From contig JAUIJD010000018.1 in the NCBI GenBank assembly GCA_030431475.1, forward strand, positions 1 through 64,000: a stretch of 64,000 bases of DNA, read 5' to 3'. Under the pieces are notes generated by a model, which worked only from the letters and a program-made list of their open reading frames with translations, searched no databases and was not told where the DNA came from. Made by a program: the position numbers and the translations under genes. The stretch comes from Verrucomicrobiia bacterium. GTDB taxonomy: Bacteria > Verrucomicrobiota > Verrucomicrobiia > Verrucomicrobiales > Akkermansiaceae. Positions 43,859-51,810 of the stretch are shown in pieces. The first letter of the stretch is position 1. Each line of letters begins with the position of its first letter.

Positions 43859-46800
43859 GTTCCCCGTCCGGATCATCGCGTCTTCCACGGACCGCGTGGC
43901 TCCCGTCGCGCATCTTCGCGTCGGTTCTCTTCATCTCCGCCCTTCTCGCATCCGCCACCGCCCCGGCCACCGATCAGGATTCCGAAATCATCATCGTCCC
44001 CGCCGGGGATTCCTTCCTGCGCTGGACCGCCGAACCCGGCCGCACCTACTTCATCCAGGCATCGGCCTCCCTCGACCAGTGGCAGTGGTCCGACCTCATC
44101 GAGACCGGCCAGGGCCAGCAGATCAGCTACGAGATCGGTAGTAATTCCGGCAGGGGCTTCGTCCGGCTCGTCCATACCGACGAACCCGTCCCGCAGGGAG
44201 TCACCCCCGAGGACTGGGATGCCGATGGGGACGGACTTTCCAACCATCAGGAGATCGCGACCTACCAGACCCATCCGCTGCTTGCCGACACCTCCGGTGA
44301 CGGTTTGATCGACGGCTGGGCGGTCGCCCACGGGCTCAACCCGCTGGCCGACAACGGCGCCGGTCTTTTCCAAGGCGGCCCCTCCACCAACCTCGAAGCC
44401 TACCAGGCCGGTGTCCTCGCCGATCCCGACGCCACCCTCGACGACCACGATGCCGACGAGGTCCCCAACGATGCCGACGCCGACCCCTCCGATCCCGACG
44501 TCACCTGGTCACCCGCGCCCGAAGCATCCTACGTCCTCATCGATATCGATCATCCCCTCGCCGAAGAACTCGGGCTTGAGATCAACGACAAAGGCGAGGT
44601 CCTTTTCCAGAACGGCATCTGGTCCGCGGGAAACTGGATCGATCCGGGTCCGGACGGCCCCTTCGATTACCTCGTCGGCGACCCGGAGGTCGAATACTCG
44701 ATCACCGGATCGGATTTGCATCACTTCAACACCGATGGATCTCTCCTGGGCCTCGGCAGCTCACCCGATCCCTACGGCGGCGACCCCCTCCTGGCCACCA
44801 TCCACCGGCCCGCCGGACAGAGCGCCGGCCCCCTCGGCGACTTCGACGATTACCCCGATGTCACCCCGTTCTCCTACCGCCCCCGCGGCCTCGATGCTGC
44901 GGGAAAAGCCTACTGCCTCGAAAGCACATCGACTTACAGCGAAGGTGCCGGCTGGGAATATTTTTCCCACGTCACGATCTTCACCCCCGGCGGCGATCCC
45001 GCCGACCTGCCCAATCCCGTCGACCGCTTCCCTTTGCCGAATGAGTTCGCCGAAGCCTTCGACGTCACCCGCAACGGCTGGGTCGCCCTCAACGCCGCCG
45101 CGGACCTCCAGAGTCCCTATTCCAACGCACGCCCCGTCCTCTGGAACGATCAGGGAGCCCTCACGAGCCTTCCCGACGCCCTGACCGGCTGGTTCTCCGG
45201 CCTCGCACTCGAAGAGATCGAGGACGGCCCCGCCATCCTCTGCACCACCGGCAGCAGCTCCGCCGTCCTCGTGCCCGATGAGGTGGCGCAGGGGCAGCCG
45301 CCCGCCATGCGCATCGCCGGGAAGCTCACCGCCCACGGCATCCTCCGCTTCGCGCCCGACGGCACCGGCATGACCGCCGACCAGCACCTCTGGCGAAACG
45401 GCGAACTCCTGCCCCTGGCCGACCTGTGCGAAGACCTCGCCGAAGCCGGGGCCGCCGGTCGGTTCGTCGTCCCCGTCGATGCCAACCGTTCCGGTGCATG
45501 GCTCGTCCACCTCCACGACTCCGCCCAGACCGCCCCGAGCGAAACGAAGATCCTCCTGCCCGCGTCCATCGTCCCGGACCACAATCGGGATGGCTTGATC
45601 AATTTCGAAGATCGCGGGCAAATCTCGGAGGCGCATCCGTGGCGTTTCTGGGTAAACGATGACGACGATTCCGGCGAAACCGGCGGAGACGATGTTCCCC
45701 GGGCAGATCCTCTTGAGGAACCGGATTACCTAAACGGTAACATCGACGGCATCCGTGACCTGGTGGATTTCTTCGCATTGAAACTCGAACTAGGCGATTT
45801 GACGGAAGTTCTACCCCCCGGGAGTTTCGACTACTTCCTCACACACGATTCACAACTACAGCTTCAGGTTCCTGGGAATCCGTATGAGTCTTCACTTGGA
45901 GTGATCTGGCGGCCGGATGTGGACCCCGGGGCGGATCCCGTCGGAGACGAGGCCGCCGGCTCCTATCTTTTCAACCTCGACCATGCCGAGCAGATCGGCG
46001 GAGCTGCGGTTCATGACATTCCCGAGGACGGCCTCCTGATTCCGGGCGAGATGCTCGATGCGGCGGATCAGGATCAGGGCGTGGTTCTGGTCGAAGGCCG
46101 ACATGCCACGACCAATCCTCTCGCGCTGGAAGTCCGCAAAAACGACGGCACCGTGGTTGCCCGAATGGAATTCACCCTGCGGGTTTCCGGTGTGGAGGAC
46201 ATGCTCCGCTGGCTCTACGTCTTGCCCGGCGCGGCCGATCTGACCACGCAGGACATTCCGGCCGATCCTCCGAACTGGCCGGATGCCGACCGGAACGGCA
46301 AACACTTCGTCTTCGTTCACGGCTACAACGTGAGCGGCGAGGTTTCCCGCGGCTGGGCGGCGGAGACCTTCAAACGCCTGTTCTGGTCCGGCAGCAACGC
46401 CCGCTTCACCGCTCTCGCGTGGAGGGGAAACCAGGGCCAGATCGCCGGAATAACCCCGGACTATCAGGTCAATCTCGACAATGCCTTCGGGACTGCCGCC
46501 TCGTTCAAGCAGCTTCTCGACCTGCTCGAAGGCGAAAAAACCGTGGCCGCCCACAGCATGGGCAACATCCTCGTCGGCAGCGCCATGCATGACTGGGGTG
46601 CCCGCCCGGAGCATTACTTCATGCTGGATGCGGCGGCCGCCAAGGAATGCTACGATCCCACCGAAGCCGGAGATGCGGACCAGGACACCCGGATGGCTCA
46701 TCCGGCGTGGACATGGGTCGGATACCCCAAGGAATTCAGGGCCAGTGAATGGCACGCCCGACAATGGACGGCGGGCGACCATCGAGCCACTCTTACTTGG

Positions 46801-47553
46801 AAAGGCCGCTTCCGAAACGTGATCGCAAACGGAGGCTTGACCGAGGTTTACAACTTCTACTCATCCGGCGAGGAGGTGCTGAACAATCCGGAAACCAACA
46901 ACCCCGATCTGGATACGAGCAATCCTTTCAGTAATGGCAATCTTACCTGGACCAAAGCCAACAAGGCTTGGGCGATGCAGGAAAAACGCAAGGGACTGGG
47001 CTTAACCGGCTACGTCCAGTCGAGCAATCACGGGGGATGGCTTCCGAATCTATATCCCTACGACACCACCATCCATGTTTTGGTCGGGCAAGACGCGTGG
47101 AGGATGCGTTTCCCCGTAGAACTCCCCCAGCCACCCGACATGGCTTATTACAACTTCCTCGCCAGTCTAACCACGAGACCGTTTTTCGACAACAGCCAGG
47201 AAACGACCTTGTTTCACTTCGACGAAGGCCCCGGAACCACCGGATCCGAGCATGCCCGAACACGACGTAACACTATCATCTCCGAAATGATCCCCTGTAC
47301 CACCTTCGCTGCGGGAAGAAATCCATTTAATGATCCCATCAGCTCGCTACCAATTGATAGAAATATTGACATGCACACAAGCATGATGACCGACTCAAGC
47401 CGCTGGCCGGAATCGGATGAGCATGATCCTGAGGCGAATCTACCGAGGCCTTGGTTGCATAGCGACTTTCGGGTAAAGGCTTTCACTCACAACTGGAAGC
47501 TGTTCAAAACCTTTATCGATATTGCCTATCTAAACGAATCCGACCAGCCATGA
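43855..47553 (+). CDS. Large secreted TSP3 and alpha/beta-hydrolase protein
   Basis: A 1232-residue exported protein. A signal peptide ends near residue 37. A beta domain follows, then TSP3 calcium loops at about 120-155 (DWDADGDGLSNHQE, DTSGDGLIDGW) and further Asp-rich loops. Near 640 is another (DHNRDGLINFEDRG). Residues about 815-990 look like a GPI-deacylase/lipase-type alpha/beta hydrolase: FVFVHGYNVSGE is the oxyanion-hole strand and TVAAHSMGN the nucleophile elbow (Ser901). The elbow begins with Ala in place of the usual first Gly. The last 250 residues are unrecognised and more AT-rich. It is coupled by ATGA to both neighbours. Confidence 0.75.
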   Translation: MSSPSGSSRLPRTAWLPSRIFASVLFISALLASATAPATDQDSEIIIVPAGDSFLRWTAEPGRTYFIQASASLDQWQWSDLIETGQGQQISYEIGSNSGRGFVRLVHTDEPVPQGVTPEDWDADGDGLSNHQEIATYQTHPLLADTSGDGLIDGWAVAHGLNPLADNGAGLFQGGPSTNLEAYQAGVLADPDATLDDHDADEVPNDADADPSDPDVTWSPAPEASYVLIDIDHPLAEELGLEINDKGEVLFQNGIWSAGNWIDPGPDGPFDYLVGDPEVEYSITGSDLHHFNTDGSLLGLGSSPDPYGGDPLLATIHRPAGQSAGPLGDFDDYPDVTPFSYRPRGLDAAGKAYCLESTSTYSEGAGWEYFSHVTIFTPGGDPADLPNPVDRFPLPNEFAEAFDVTRNGWVALNAAADLQSPYSNARPVLWNDQGALTSLPDALTGWFSGLALEEIEDGPAILCTTGSSSAVLVPDEVAQGQPPAMRIAGKLTAHGILRFAPDGTGMTADQHLWRNGELLPLADLCEDLAEAGAAGRFVVPVDANRSGAWLVHLHDSAQTAPSETKILLPASIVPDHNRDGLINFEDRGQISEAHPWRFWVNDDDDSGETGGDDVPRADPLEEPDYLNGNIDGIRDLVDFFALKLELGDLTEVLPPGSFDYFLTHDSQLQLQVPGNPYESSLGVIWRPDVDPGADPVGDEAAGSYLFNLDHAEQIGGAAVHDIPEDGLLIPGEMLDAADQDQGVVLVEGRHATTNPLALEVRKNDGTVVARMEFTLRVSGVEDMLRWLYVLPGAADLTTQDIPADPPNWPDADRNGKHFVFVHGYNVSGEVSRGWAAETFKRLFWSGSNARFTALAWRGNQGQIAGITPDYQVNLDNAFGTAASFKQLLDLLEGEKTVAAHSMGNILVGSAMHDWGARPEHYFMLDAAAAKECYDPTEAGDADQDTRMAHPAWTWVGYPKEFRASEWHARQWTAGDHRATLTWKGRFRNVIANGGLTEVYNFYSSGEEVLNNPETNNPDLDTSNPFSNGNLTWTKANKAWAMQEKRKGLGLTGYVQSSNHGGWLPNLYPYDTTIHVLVGQDAWRMRFPVELPQPPDMAYYNFLASLTTRPFFDNSQETTLFHFDEGPGTTGSEHARTRRNTIISEMIPCTTFAAGRNPFNDPISSLPIDRNIDMHTSMMTDSSRWPESDEHDPEANLPRPWLHSDFRVKAFTHNWKLFKTFIDIAYLNESDQP

Positions 47554-48560
47554 AATGGACCATGACGACCTTAGCCGTGATCTGCTGCGCCTCCCTTGCT
47601 CGATGCGAGGAATACCCGAAGAGTCATTACGTGCTTGAAGCACAGGTTAAAGATGACCGGGGCGCCCCCGTGGCTACAGCATCCATCCAGGGGGCGAAGG
47701 TGGCGCTGAAGAAAGAAGGTGTTCCGCACGGAAGCAACGTACGGATCGAAGCTGCCACCGATGACAAAGGTAAAGCGCTCCTTGCATTTGAATCGCTTCC
47801 CGGCGTGGGAGGTGTATCGATTCAGAAAGATGGATATTACCCCTCTTTCCACCCGGTGGATTGGATTCGAGATACCCATTCGAGTGATTACAAGGCAGTG
47901 CTGAAGGTTGCTCTCAAGCCAGTTAAGAAGCCAATTGCCATGTATGCCTTTGACAACACGGGTAACGCCCGAGGCATTGTGAAAATCCCAGTGATCGGGG
48001 AAAGTTATGGCTTCGATCTTATGAGAGGCGCGGCGCTTCCTCCTCTTGGCAATGGAGAAACATCGGACTTCACGTTCAGAGTCGAAGGGGATTGGGAAAG
48101 TATCGAGTCGTATAGGCTCAAATTGGTCGTCGAATTTCCTCATCCGAAAGACGGTGTGGTTGAATTCATGACGCCTCAGCGCAGGGGAAAGAGGGAGCCC
48201 CAAATGTTCGGTAGTAGGCTCATCTCCTCCTACCATGCCCCCGAGGAGGGCTACCGCGGGCGACTCGTCAGGATCACAGGAAAGCCCGAGCAGAAACAAG
48301 ATGCCCGGCATCAGGTGGATTTTCATAGGAATTACTATTTCCGGTGCAGGACCAAAACGGACGATCAGGGAAACATTATTAGCGCGAATTATGGAAAGAT
48401 TTATGGAGACTTCAATTTCGATGCGGCCCGGGAGGAGTGGGGCTATCGTGCAACCCTTCTCATGATGACGACTTATTTCAATCCCACACCCAACGATCGC
48501 AACGTTGAGTTTGATCCGAAGAGGAATCTGAATCCTGATACTGGAATCATTAGACCATGA
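47550..48560 (+). CDS. Secreted protein with carboxypeptidase-regulatory-like domain
   Basis: A 336-residue product with a signal peptide (TTLAVICCASLARC, with Cys as a possible lipidation site). Residues about 25-125 (LEAQVKDDRGAPVATASIQG to YKAVLKVALKPV) match a carboxypeptidase-regulatory/CnaB-like beta-sandwich. The C-terminal 200 residues are unrecognised. Codons are clearly more AT-rich than the surrounding genes, as in the 3' end of the upstream gene. By position it could be a partner or immunity-like protein of the large secreted protein. That is inference. Confidence 0.65.
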   Translation: MKWTMTTLAVICCASLARCEEYPKSHYVLEAQVKDDRGAPVATASIQGAKVALKKEGVPHGSNVRIEAATDDKGKALLAFESLPGVGGVSIQKDGYYPSFHPVDWIRDTHSSDYKAVLKVALKPVKKPIAMYAFDNTGNARGIVKIPVIGESYGFDLMRGAALPPLGNGETSDFTFRVEGDWESIESYRLKLVVEFPHPKDGVVEFMTPQRRGKREPQMFGSRLISSYHAPEEGYRGRLVRITGKPEQKQDARHQVDFHRNYYFRCRTKTDDQGNIISANYGKIYGDFNFDAAREEWGYRATLLMMTTYFNPTPNDRNVEFDPKRNLNPDTGIIRP

Positions 48561-48593
48561 TGATTTGGGTTCTCCGTCAATTTTCCTACTGTG

Positions 48594-48800
48594 CAGGTCG
48601 CCGCGCGCGAGGCGCTGCGGCGGGCAACGGAAGAGAGCGTGGATGCCACGGTGGCGGCGTATCAGGACGGGAGCGCTTGTGTGGAGCTCATCGCGGGGCT
48701 GCGCGGCAAGGACCACGCGCTCACGCTCTCGCTGCGCCGCATCCGCGAGGGCATGAGCAACCCCGCCGCACGCGGCCCGCAGATGCCGCCGACGTCCTGA
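48594..48800 (+). pseudogene. Fragment of an unrelated GC-rich gene
   Basis: Composition jumps from AT-rich to GC-rich near 48594. From there an open frame runs to a TGA at 48800, encoding QVAAREALRRATEESVDAT followed by about 50 well-behaved residues. No proper start is present, so it looks like the 3' remnant of a gene cut at the junction. The parent is not recognised. 48801-48976 holds short GGGTA-type repeats and nothing else. Confidence 0.4.
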
Positions 48801-48976
48801 ATGGATTCGCAATAATCTGACAACCAAGAGGTTGTGTATTCCGAAGCGTGGTGATCATCGAAATCCCCCGGGTTGCGCTCCCCCCAACCAAGGTTGTGAA
48901 GATCCGCCCCTCGGGTAGGGTGCGGCTACCTGCGGGTAGGGATGCGGGTATCCGGGGGTGATTCCTTTTCTCCGTC

Positions 48977-49266
48977 TCACCGCGTCACGCCACGCTGGGA
49001 TCCTTCGAGGAAGGCGATGAGGTGCTTCACGTGCGGGTTGTTGGCGGGGGTGTCGGCCTTGAGGGAGGAGACCGCCATGCCGAGGTTGCCGTCCTTCTTC
49101 AGGAACAGCCGCTCGTAGGCGGTGCGGAGGGCCTTCAGGTCGTCCTCGGTGAACCCGCGTCGGCTGAGGCCGACCTGGTTGATCGCGCGGGTGGTGGCCG
49201 GGTTGCCCTCGACCACGGTGTAGGGGGCGACGTCCTGGGTGATGCGCGAGCAGCCGCCGATCATCG
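48977..49266 (-). pseudogene. Duplicated 3' fragment of lpxA
   Basis: A 290-bp copy of the last 96 codons of lpxA (parent at 50900-51189, offset 1923). It encodes IGGCSRITQDVAPYTVVEG through the C-terminal acyltransferase helices to GSQRGVTR. By eye there are three substitutions, one changing Lys to Glu (YERLFL instead of YKRLFL), and no indels. It has no start of its own and is fused at ATCATCG (49260-49266) to the ATPase fragment in a different reading frame, so it is almost certainly not translated as LpxA. Confidence 0.9.
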
Positions 49267-49826
49267 GGCATGCCGAGGTAGTGGGGCAGGCTGAAGCCCA
49301 TCGCGTTGAGCGCGAAGGCACCGCAGAGTCCGAGCCGGGCGACGAGCCGCCGGCCCTCGATGTCGGCGGTGCCGGCGGCGGCGGGCGCGGCGACGTAGCC
49401 GAACTGCGTGAGTTCCTCGCAGAAGGCCTTCAGGTCGCAGCGCCCGGGCTGCCACTCGAGGTGGAGCCGTCCGGACGCCGGATGGGCGGCGGCGCGGATG
49501 GCGCCGGGGTGCTTGTCGAAGAGTTTCTCCACCAGCCACACGCAACCGACGCAGGAGATGCCCTCGAGGGCGCAGTCGAGCTTGGCGGAGCCGTCGGTGG
49601 CGCGGCCTTCGGCGTCGGCGACGCGGGCGTCGAGCCAGGAGAAGTCGTGGTTCTCGAAAGGCCGGCTGCGGACCGGCGCGGTCGCGAGCCCGCCCTTGAG
49701 GTCGTAGAAGCGGTCGAAGCCCGCGTCCTCGATCATTCCGGCGACGAATTCACAGCCCTTGCAGCAGTATTTCTCCTCCGGATCGGAGGCGGAAAACGCG
49801 GTGCCGCAGTGCTCGCAGGTGGGCAT
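49260..49826 (-). pseudogene. Duplicated 5' fragment of the metal ATPase gene
   Basis: The first 188 codons of the ATPase (N-terminal Cys cluster, HMA domain and the first hydrophobic segment) are copied from the start ATG at 49826. At the junction the frame continues into lpxA DNA out of phase, adding about 135 unrelated residues (to 48855). All three differences from the parent are synonymous. If transcribed it could yield a soluble or single-helix HMA-domain protein; most likely it is a pseudogene. Confidence 0.9.
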
Positions 49827-49910
49827 GGGGGGAGGCTGCGCCTCCAAGGCCGATTGATAAATGAAGAATGGCGAAAATGAGAGGCGGAGCCCGGTGCTGG
49901 AGGGGGTATG

Positions 49911-50168
49911 GGAGGATGGGGGGATGGGAGGATGGGCAGGATGGGAGGATGGCAGGATGGCAGGATGGGCAGGATGGGCAGGATGGCAGGATGGCGGGAT
50001 GGCGGGATGGCGGGATGGCGGGATGGCGGGATGGCGGGATGGGCAGGATGGGCAGGATGGGCAGGATGGCAGGATGGCAGGATGGCAGGATGGGCAGGAT
50101 GGGCAGGATGGGCAGGATGGCAGGATGGCGGGATGGCGGGATGGCGGGATGGCGGGATGGCGGGATGG
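49911..50168. repeat. Minisatellite of 8-9-bp GGATGG-type units
   Basis: About 258 bp of units such as GGATGGCGG, GGATGGCAG and GGATGGGCA. There is a higher-order pattern: runs of GGGCAGGAT, then GGCAGGAT, then six GGCGGGAT, and the whole pattern occurs twice (about 49967-50040 and 50092-50166). It lies between the chimeric fragment and the left REP element. Open frames through it only encode Gly/Trp/Met/Arg or Pro/Ser/His repeats and I do not call them genes. 49848-49910 shows nothing. Confidence 0.9.
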
Positions 50169-50175
50169 AGTGGCA

Positions 50176-50220
50176 GGCCCGGAGGGCCATCGGAGATTAG
50201 CCGGTGGCGCGAGCCACCGG
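50176..50220. repeat. Left REP element of the RAYT unit
   Basis: Two hairpins, GGCCCGGAGGGCC and CCGGTGGCGCGAGCCACCGG, joined by ATCGGAGATTAG. It lies downstream of the transposase stop. The right element at 50764-50807 is the same sequence inverted. Confidence 0.85.
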
Positions 50221-50269
50221 ATGGTGTTGTCGCGGGCCACACCGCCCCGAAGGGGTGGTGGACCTCGAC

Positions 50270-50716
50270 TCACCAGAGATATCGCTCATCAAAATCCACC
50301 CCGCTCAACCGGAGCAGCTCGCGGTATTCCTCTTGAAAGCTCCGTCGCCGATGATGCTCTTCCTGGCGGGCGATGTAGTCCTTCACCAACTCTCGCTGGG
50401 ATGTACTCACCGTGAAGGCGCCATAGCCCTCCTGCCAGGCGAAGCTCCGGTCGGAGATCTCATCGTGAACCCATTTCGAAGACACCGATTTCAAATCCCG
50501 GATGACGTCGGCAAGGCGGACCGTGGCACGCAGACCGATGAGCAGATGGACGTGGTCCGCGACGCCGCCGATGGCTTCGGGGACGGCTTCCGACGTTTTC
50601 AAGACACCACCCATGAAGGCGTGCAGGCGGTCGCGCCATGCGTCGCGGATCAAAGGGGCCCGGTCCTTGGTGGAAAAGACGACGTGGTAATGGAGGGAGA
50701 GATGGGTCGAGGGCAT
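50270..50716 (-). mobile_element. REP-associated tyrosine transposase (Y1/IS200-like)
   Basis: A 148-residue HUH-family transposase. It has LSLHYHVVFSTKDRAPLI at the N terminus, the metal-binding HVHLLIGL (His-x-His) near residue 66, and a candidate catalytic Tyr in ELVKDYIARQEEHHRR. It acts on single-stranded hairpins. Inverted two-hairpin REP elements flank it on both sides (50176-50220 and 50764-50807), the standard layout of a RAYT with its own REPs. The gene looks intact. Confidence 0.9.
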
Positions 50717-50763
50717 GGCGGATCCAGCGCTCCTCCGGAGCGCGAAGGCGGTGCTAACCAAAA

Positions 50764-50807
50764 CCGGTGGCTCGCGCCACCGGCTAATTTCCGAACGCCC
50801 TCCGGGC
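50764..50807. repeat. Right REP element of the RAYT unit
   Basis: CCGGTGGCTCGCGCCACCGG, then CTAATTTCCGAA, then CGCCCTCCGGGCG. This is the reverse complement of the left element apart from a few bases in the linker. It lies 47 bp upstream of the transposase start. Confidence 0.85.
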
Positions 50808-50832
50808 GAATGGGCGAGCCGCCGAATTACCG

Positions 50833-50872
50833 GACCACCGAACCACCGAACCACCGAACCACCGAACCGCCG
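50833..50872. repeat. 8-bp microsatellite (ACCACCGA x 5)
   Basis: Four perfect and one imperfect (ACCGCCGA) tandem copies lie between the right REP and the end of lpxA. No function is evident. Confidence 0.8.
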
Positions 50873-50899
50873 AATGGGCGAACGATCGACGCGCCGACC

Positions 50900-51673
50900 T
50901 CAACGCGTCACGCCACGCTGGGATCCTTCGAGGAAGGCGATGAGGTGCTTCACGTGCGGGTTGTTGGCGGGGGTGTCGGCCTTGAGGGAGGAGACCGCCA
51001 TGCCGAGGTTGCCGTCCTTCTTCAGGAACAGCCGCTTGTAGGCGGTGCGGAGGGCCTTCAGGTCGTCCTCGGTGAACCCGCGTCGGCTGAGGCCGACCTG
51101 GTTGATCGCGCGGGTGGTGGCCGGGTTGCCCTCGACCACGGTGTAGGGAGCGACGTCCTGGGTGATGCGCGAGCAGCCGCCGATCATCGCGTGGCAGCCG
51201 ATGCGGCAGAACTGATGGATCGCGGCGAGGCCGGAGACGATGGCGTGGTCCTCGACGGTCACGTGTCCGGCCAGCGTGCCATTGTTCGAGAGGATGATGT
51301 GGTCGCCGAGCTGGCACTCGTGGGCGATGTGGGCGTAGCAGAGGAAGAGGTTGTCGCTGCCGATCCGCGTCGGTGTGTGGTCGAAGGTGCCGCGGTGGAC
51401 GGTGGAGTTTTCGCGGAAGACGTTGCGGTCTCCGATGATGAGCTCGGTCGGCTCGCCGGCGTACTTGAGGTCCTGGGTTTTTCCGCCGATGGCGGCGAAG
51501 GGGAAGAACTCGTTCTCGCGGCCGATAGTGGTGGTGCCCTCGATCACGACATGCGAGTGCAGCGTGCAGCCGTCGCCGAGGGTGACGTGGTCGCCGACCA
51601 CGCAGTAGGGGCCGATTTGAATGTCGCTGCCGAGTTCGGCCTTGGAGGAAACGATCGCCGTGGGGTGGATCAC
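50900..51673 (-). CDS. lpxA: UDP-N-acetylglucosamine acyltransferase
   Basis: A 257-residue left-handed beta-helix acyltransferase, the first step of lipid A synthesis. Hexapeptide repeats run from VIHPTAIVSS through IQIGPYCVVGDHVTLGDG. AIGGKTQDLKYAGEPTEL is the LpxA signature, and FRENSTVHRGT plus the active-site His region (LAHIAHECQLGD-type, here YAHIAHECQLGD) are present. The GTG at 51673 gives the normal length; upstream residues are not homologous. Its last 290 bp are duplicated at 48977-49266. Confidence 0.95.
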   Translation of the reverse strand: MIHPTAIVSSKAELGSDIQIGPYCVVGDHVTLGDGCTLHSHVVIEGTTTIGRENEFFPFAAIGGKTQDLKYAGEPTELIIGDRNVFRENSTVHRGTFDHTPTRIGSDNLFLCYAHIAHECQLGDHIILSNNGTLAGHVTVEDHAIVSGLAAIHQFCRIGCHAMIGGCSRITQDVAPYTVVEGNPATTRAINQVGLSRRGFTEDDLKALRTAYKRLFLKKDGNLGMAVSSLKADTPANNPHVKHLIAFLEGSQRGVTR

Positions 51674-51755
51674 CCGGCGAGTGTGGAACGCGGACGCACG
51701 CGGAACCAAGCCCGAACCGCGGGCTTTGTCAGCGGATGCGTGCGGGGCGGGAAGT

Positions 51756-51790
51756 GGGGCAGGCCGCCGGTTTCCCGGACGACCTGCCCC
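51756..51790. repeat. Long GC-rich hairpin before lpxA
   Basis: GGGGCAGGCCGCCGG pairs imperfectly with CCGGACGACCTGCCCC. It lies between the end of the PEP-CTERM gene and the lpxA start on the same strand. There is no T-run, so it could be an attenuating hairpin or a weak terminator of the upstream gene. Confidence 0.5.
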
Positions 51791-51810
51791 GGTCCTCACG
51801 AAAAGTCGTT

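Noticed and set aside
48855-49826. A functional fusion protein from the chimera
   Set aside because: The lpxA part is read out of frame after the junction, giving a Pro/Arg-rich tail. Translation is possible but function is unlikely.
49911-50168. CRISPR array
   Set aside because: Units are 8-9 bp with no unique spacers, and no cas genes are present.
49861-50415. Repetitive proteins encoded on both strands through the minisatellite
   Set aside because: All frames stay open only because the repeats lack stop codons. The peptides are simple repeats without a start signal or domain.
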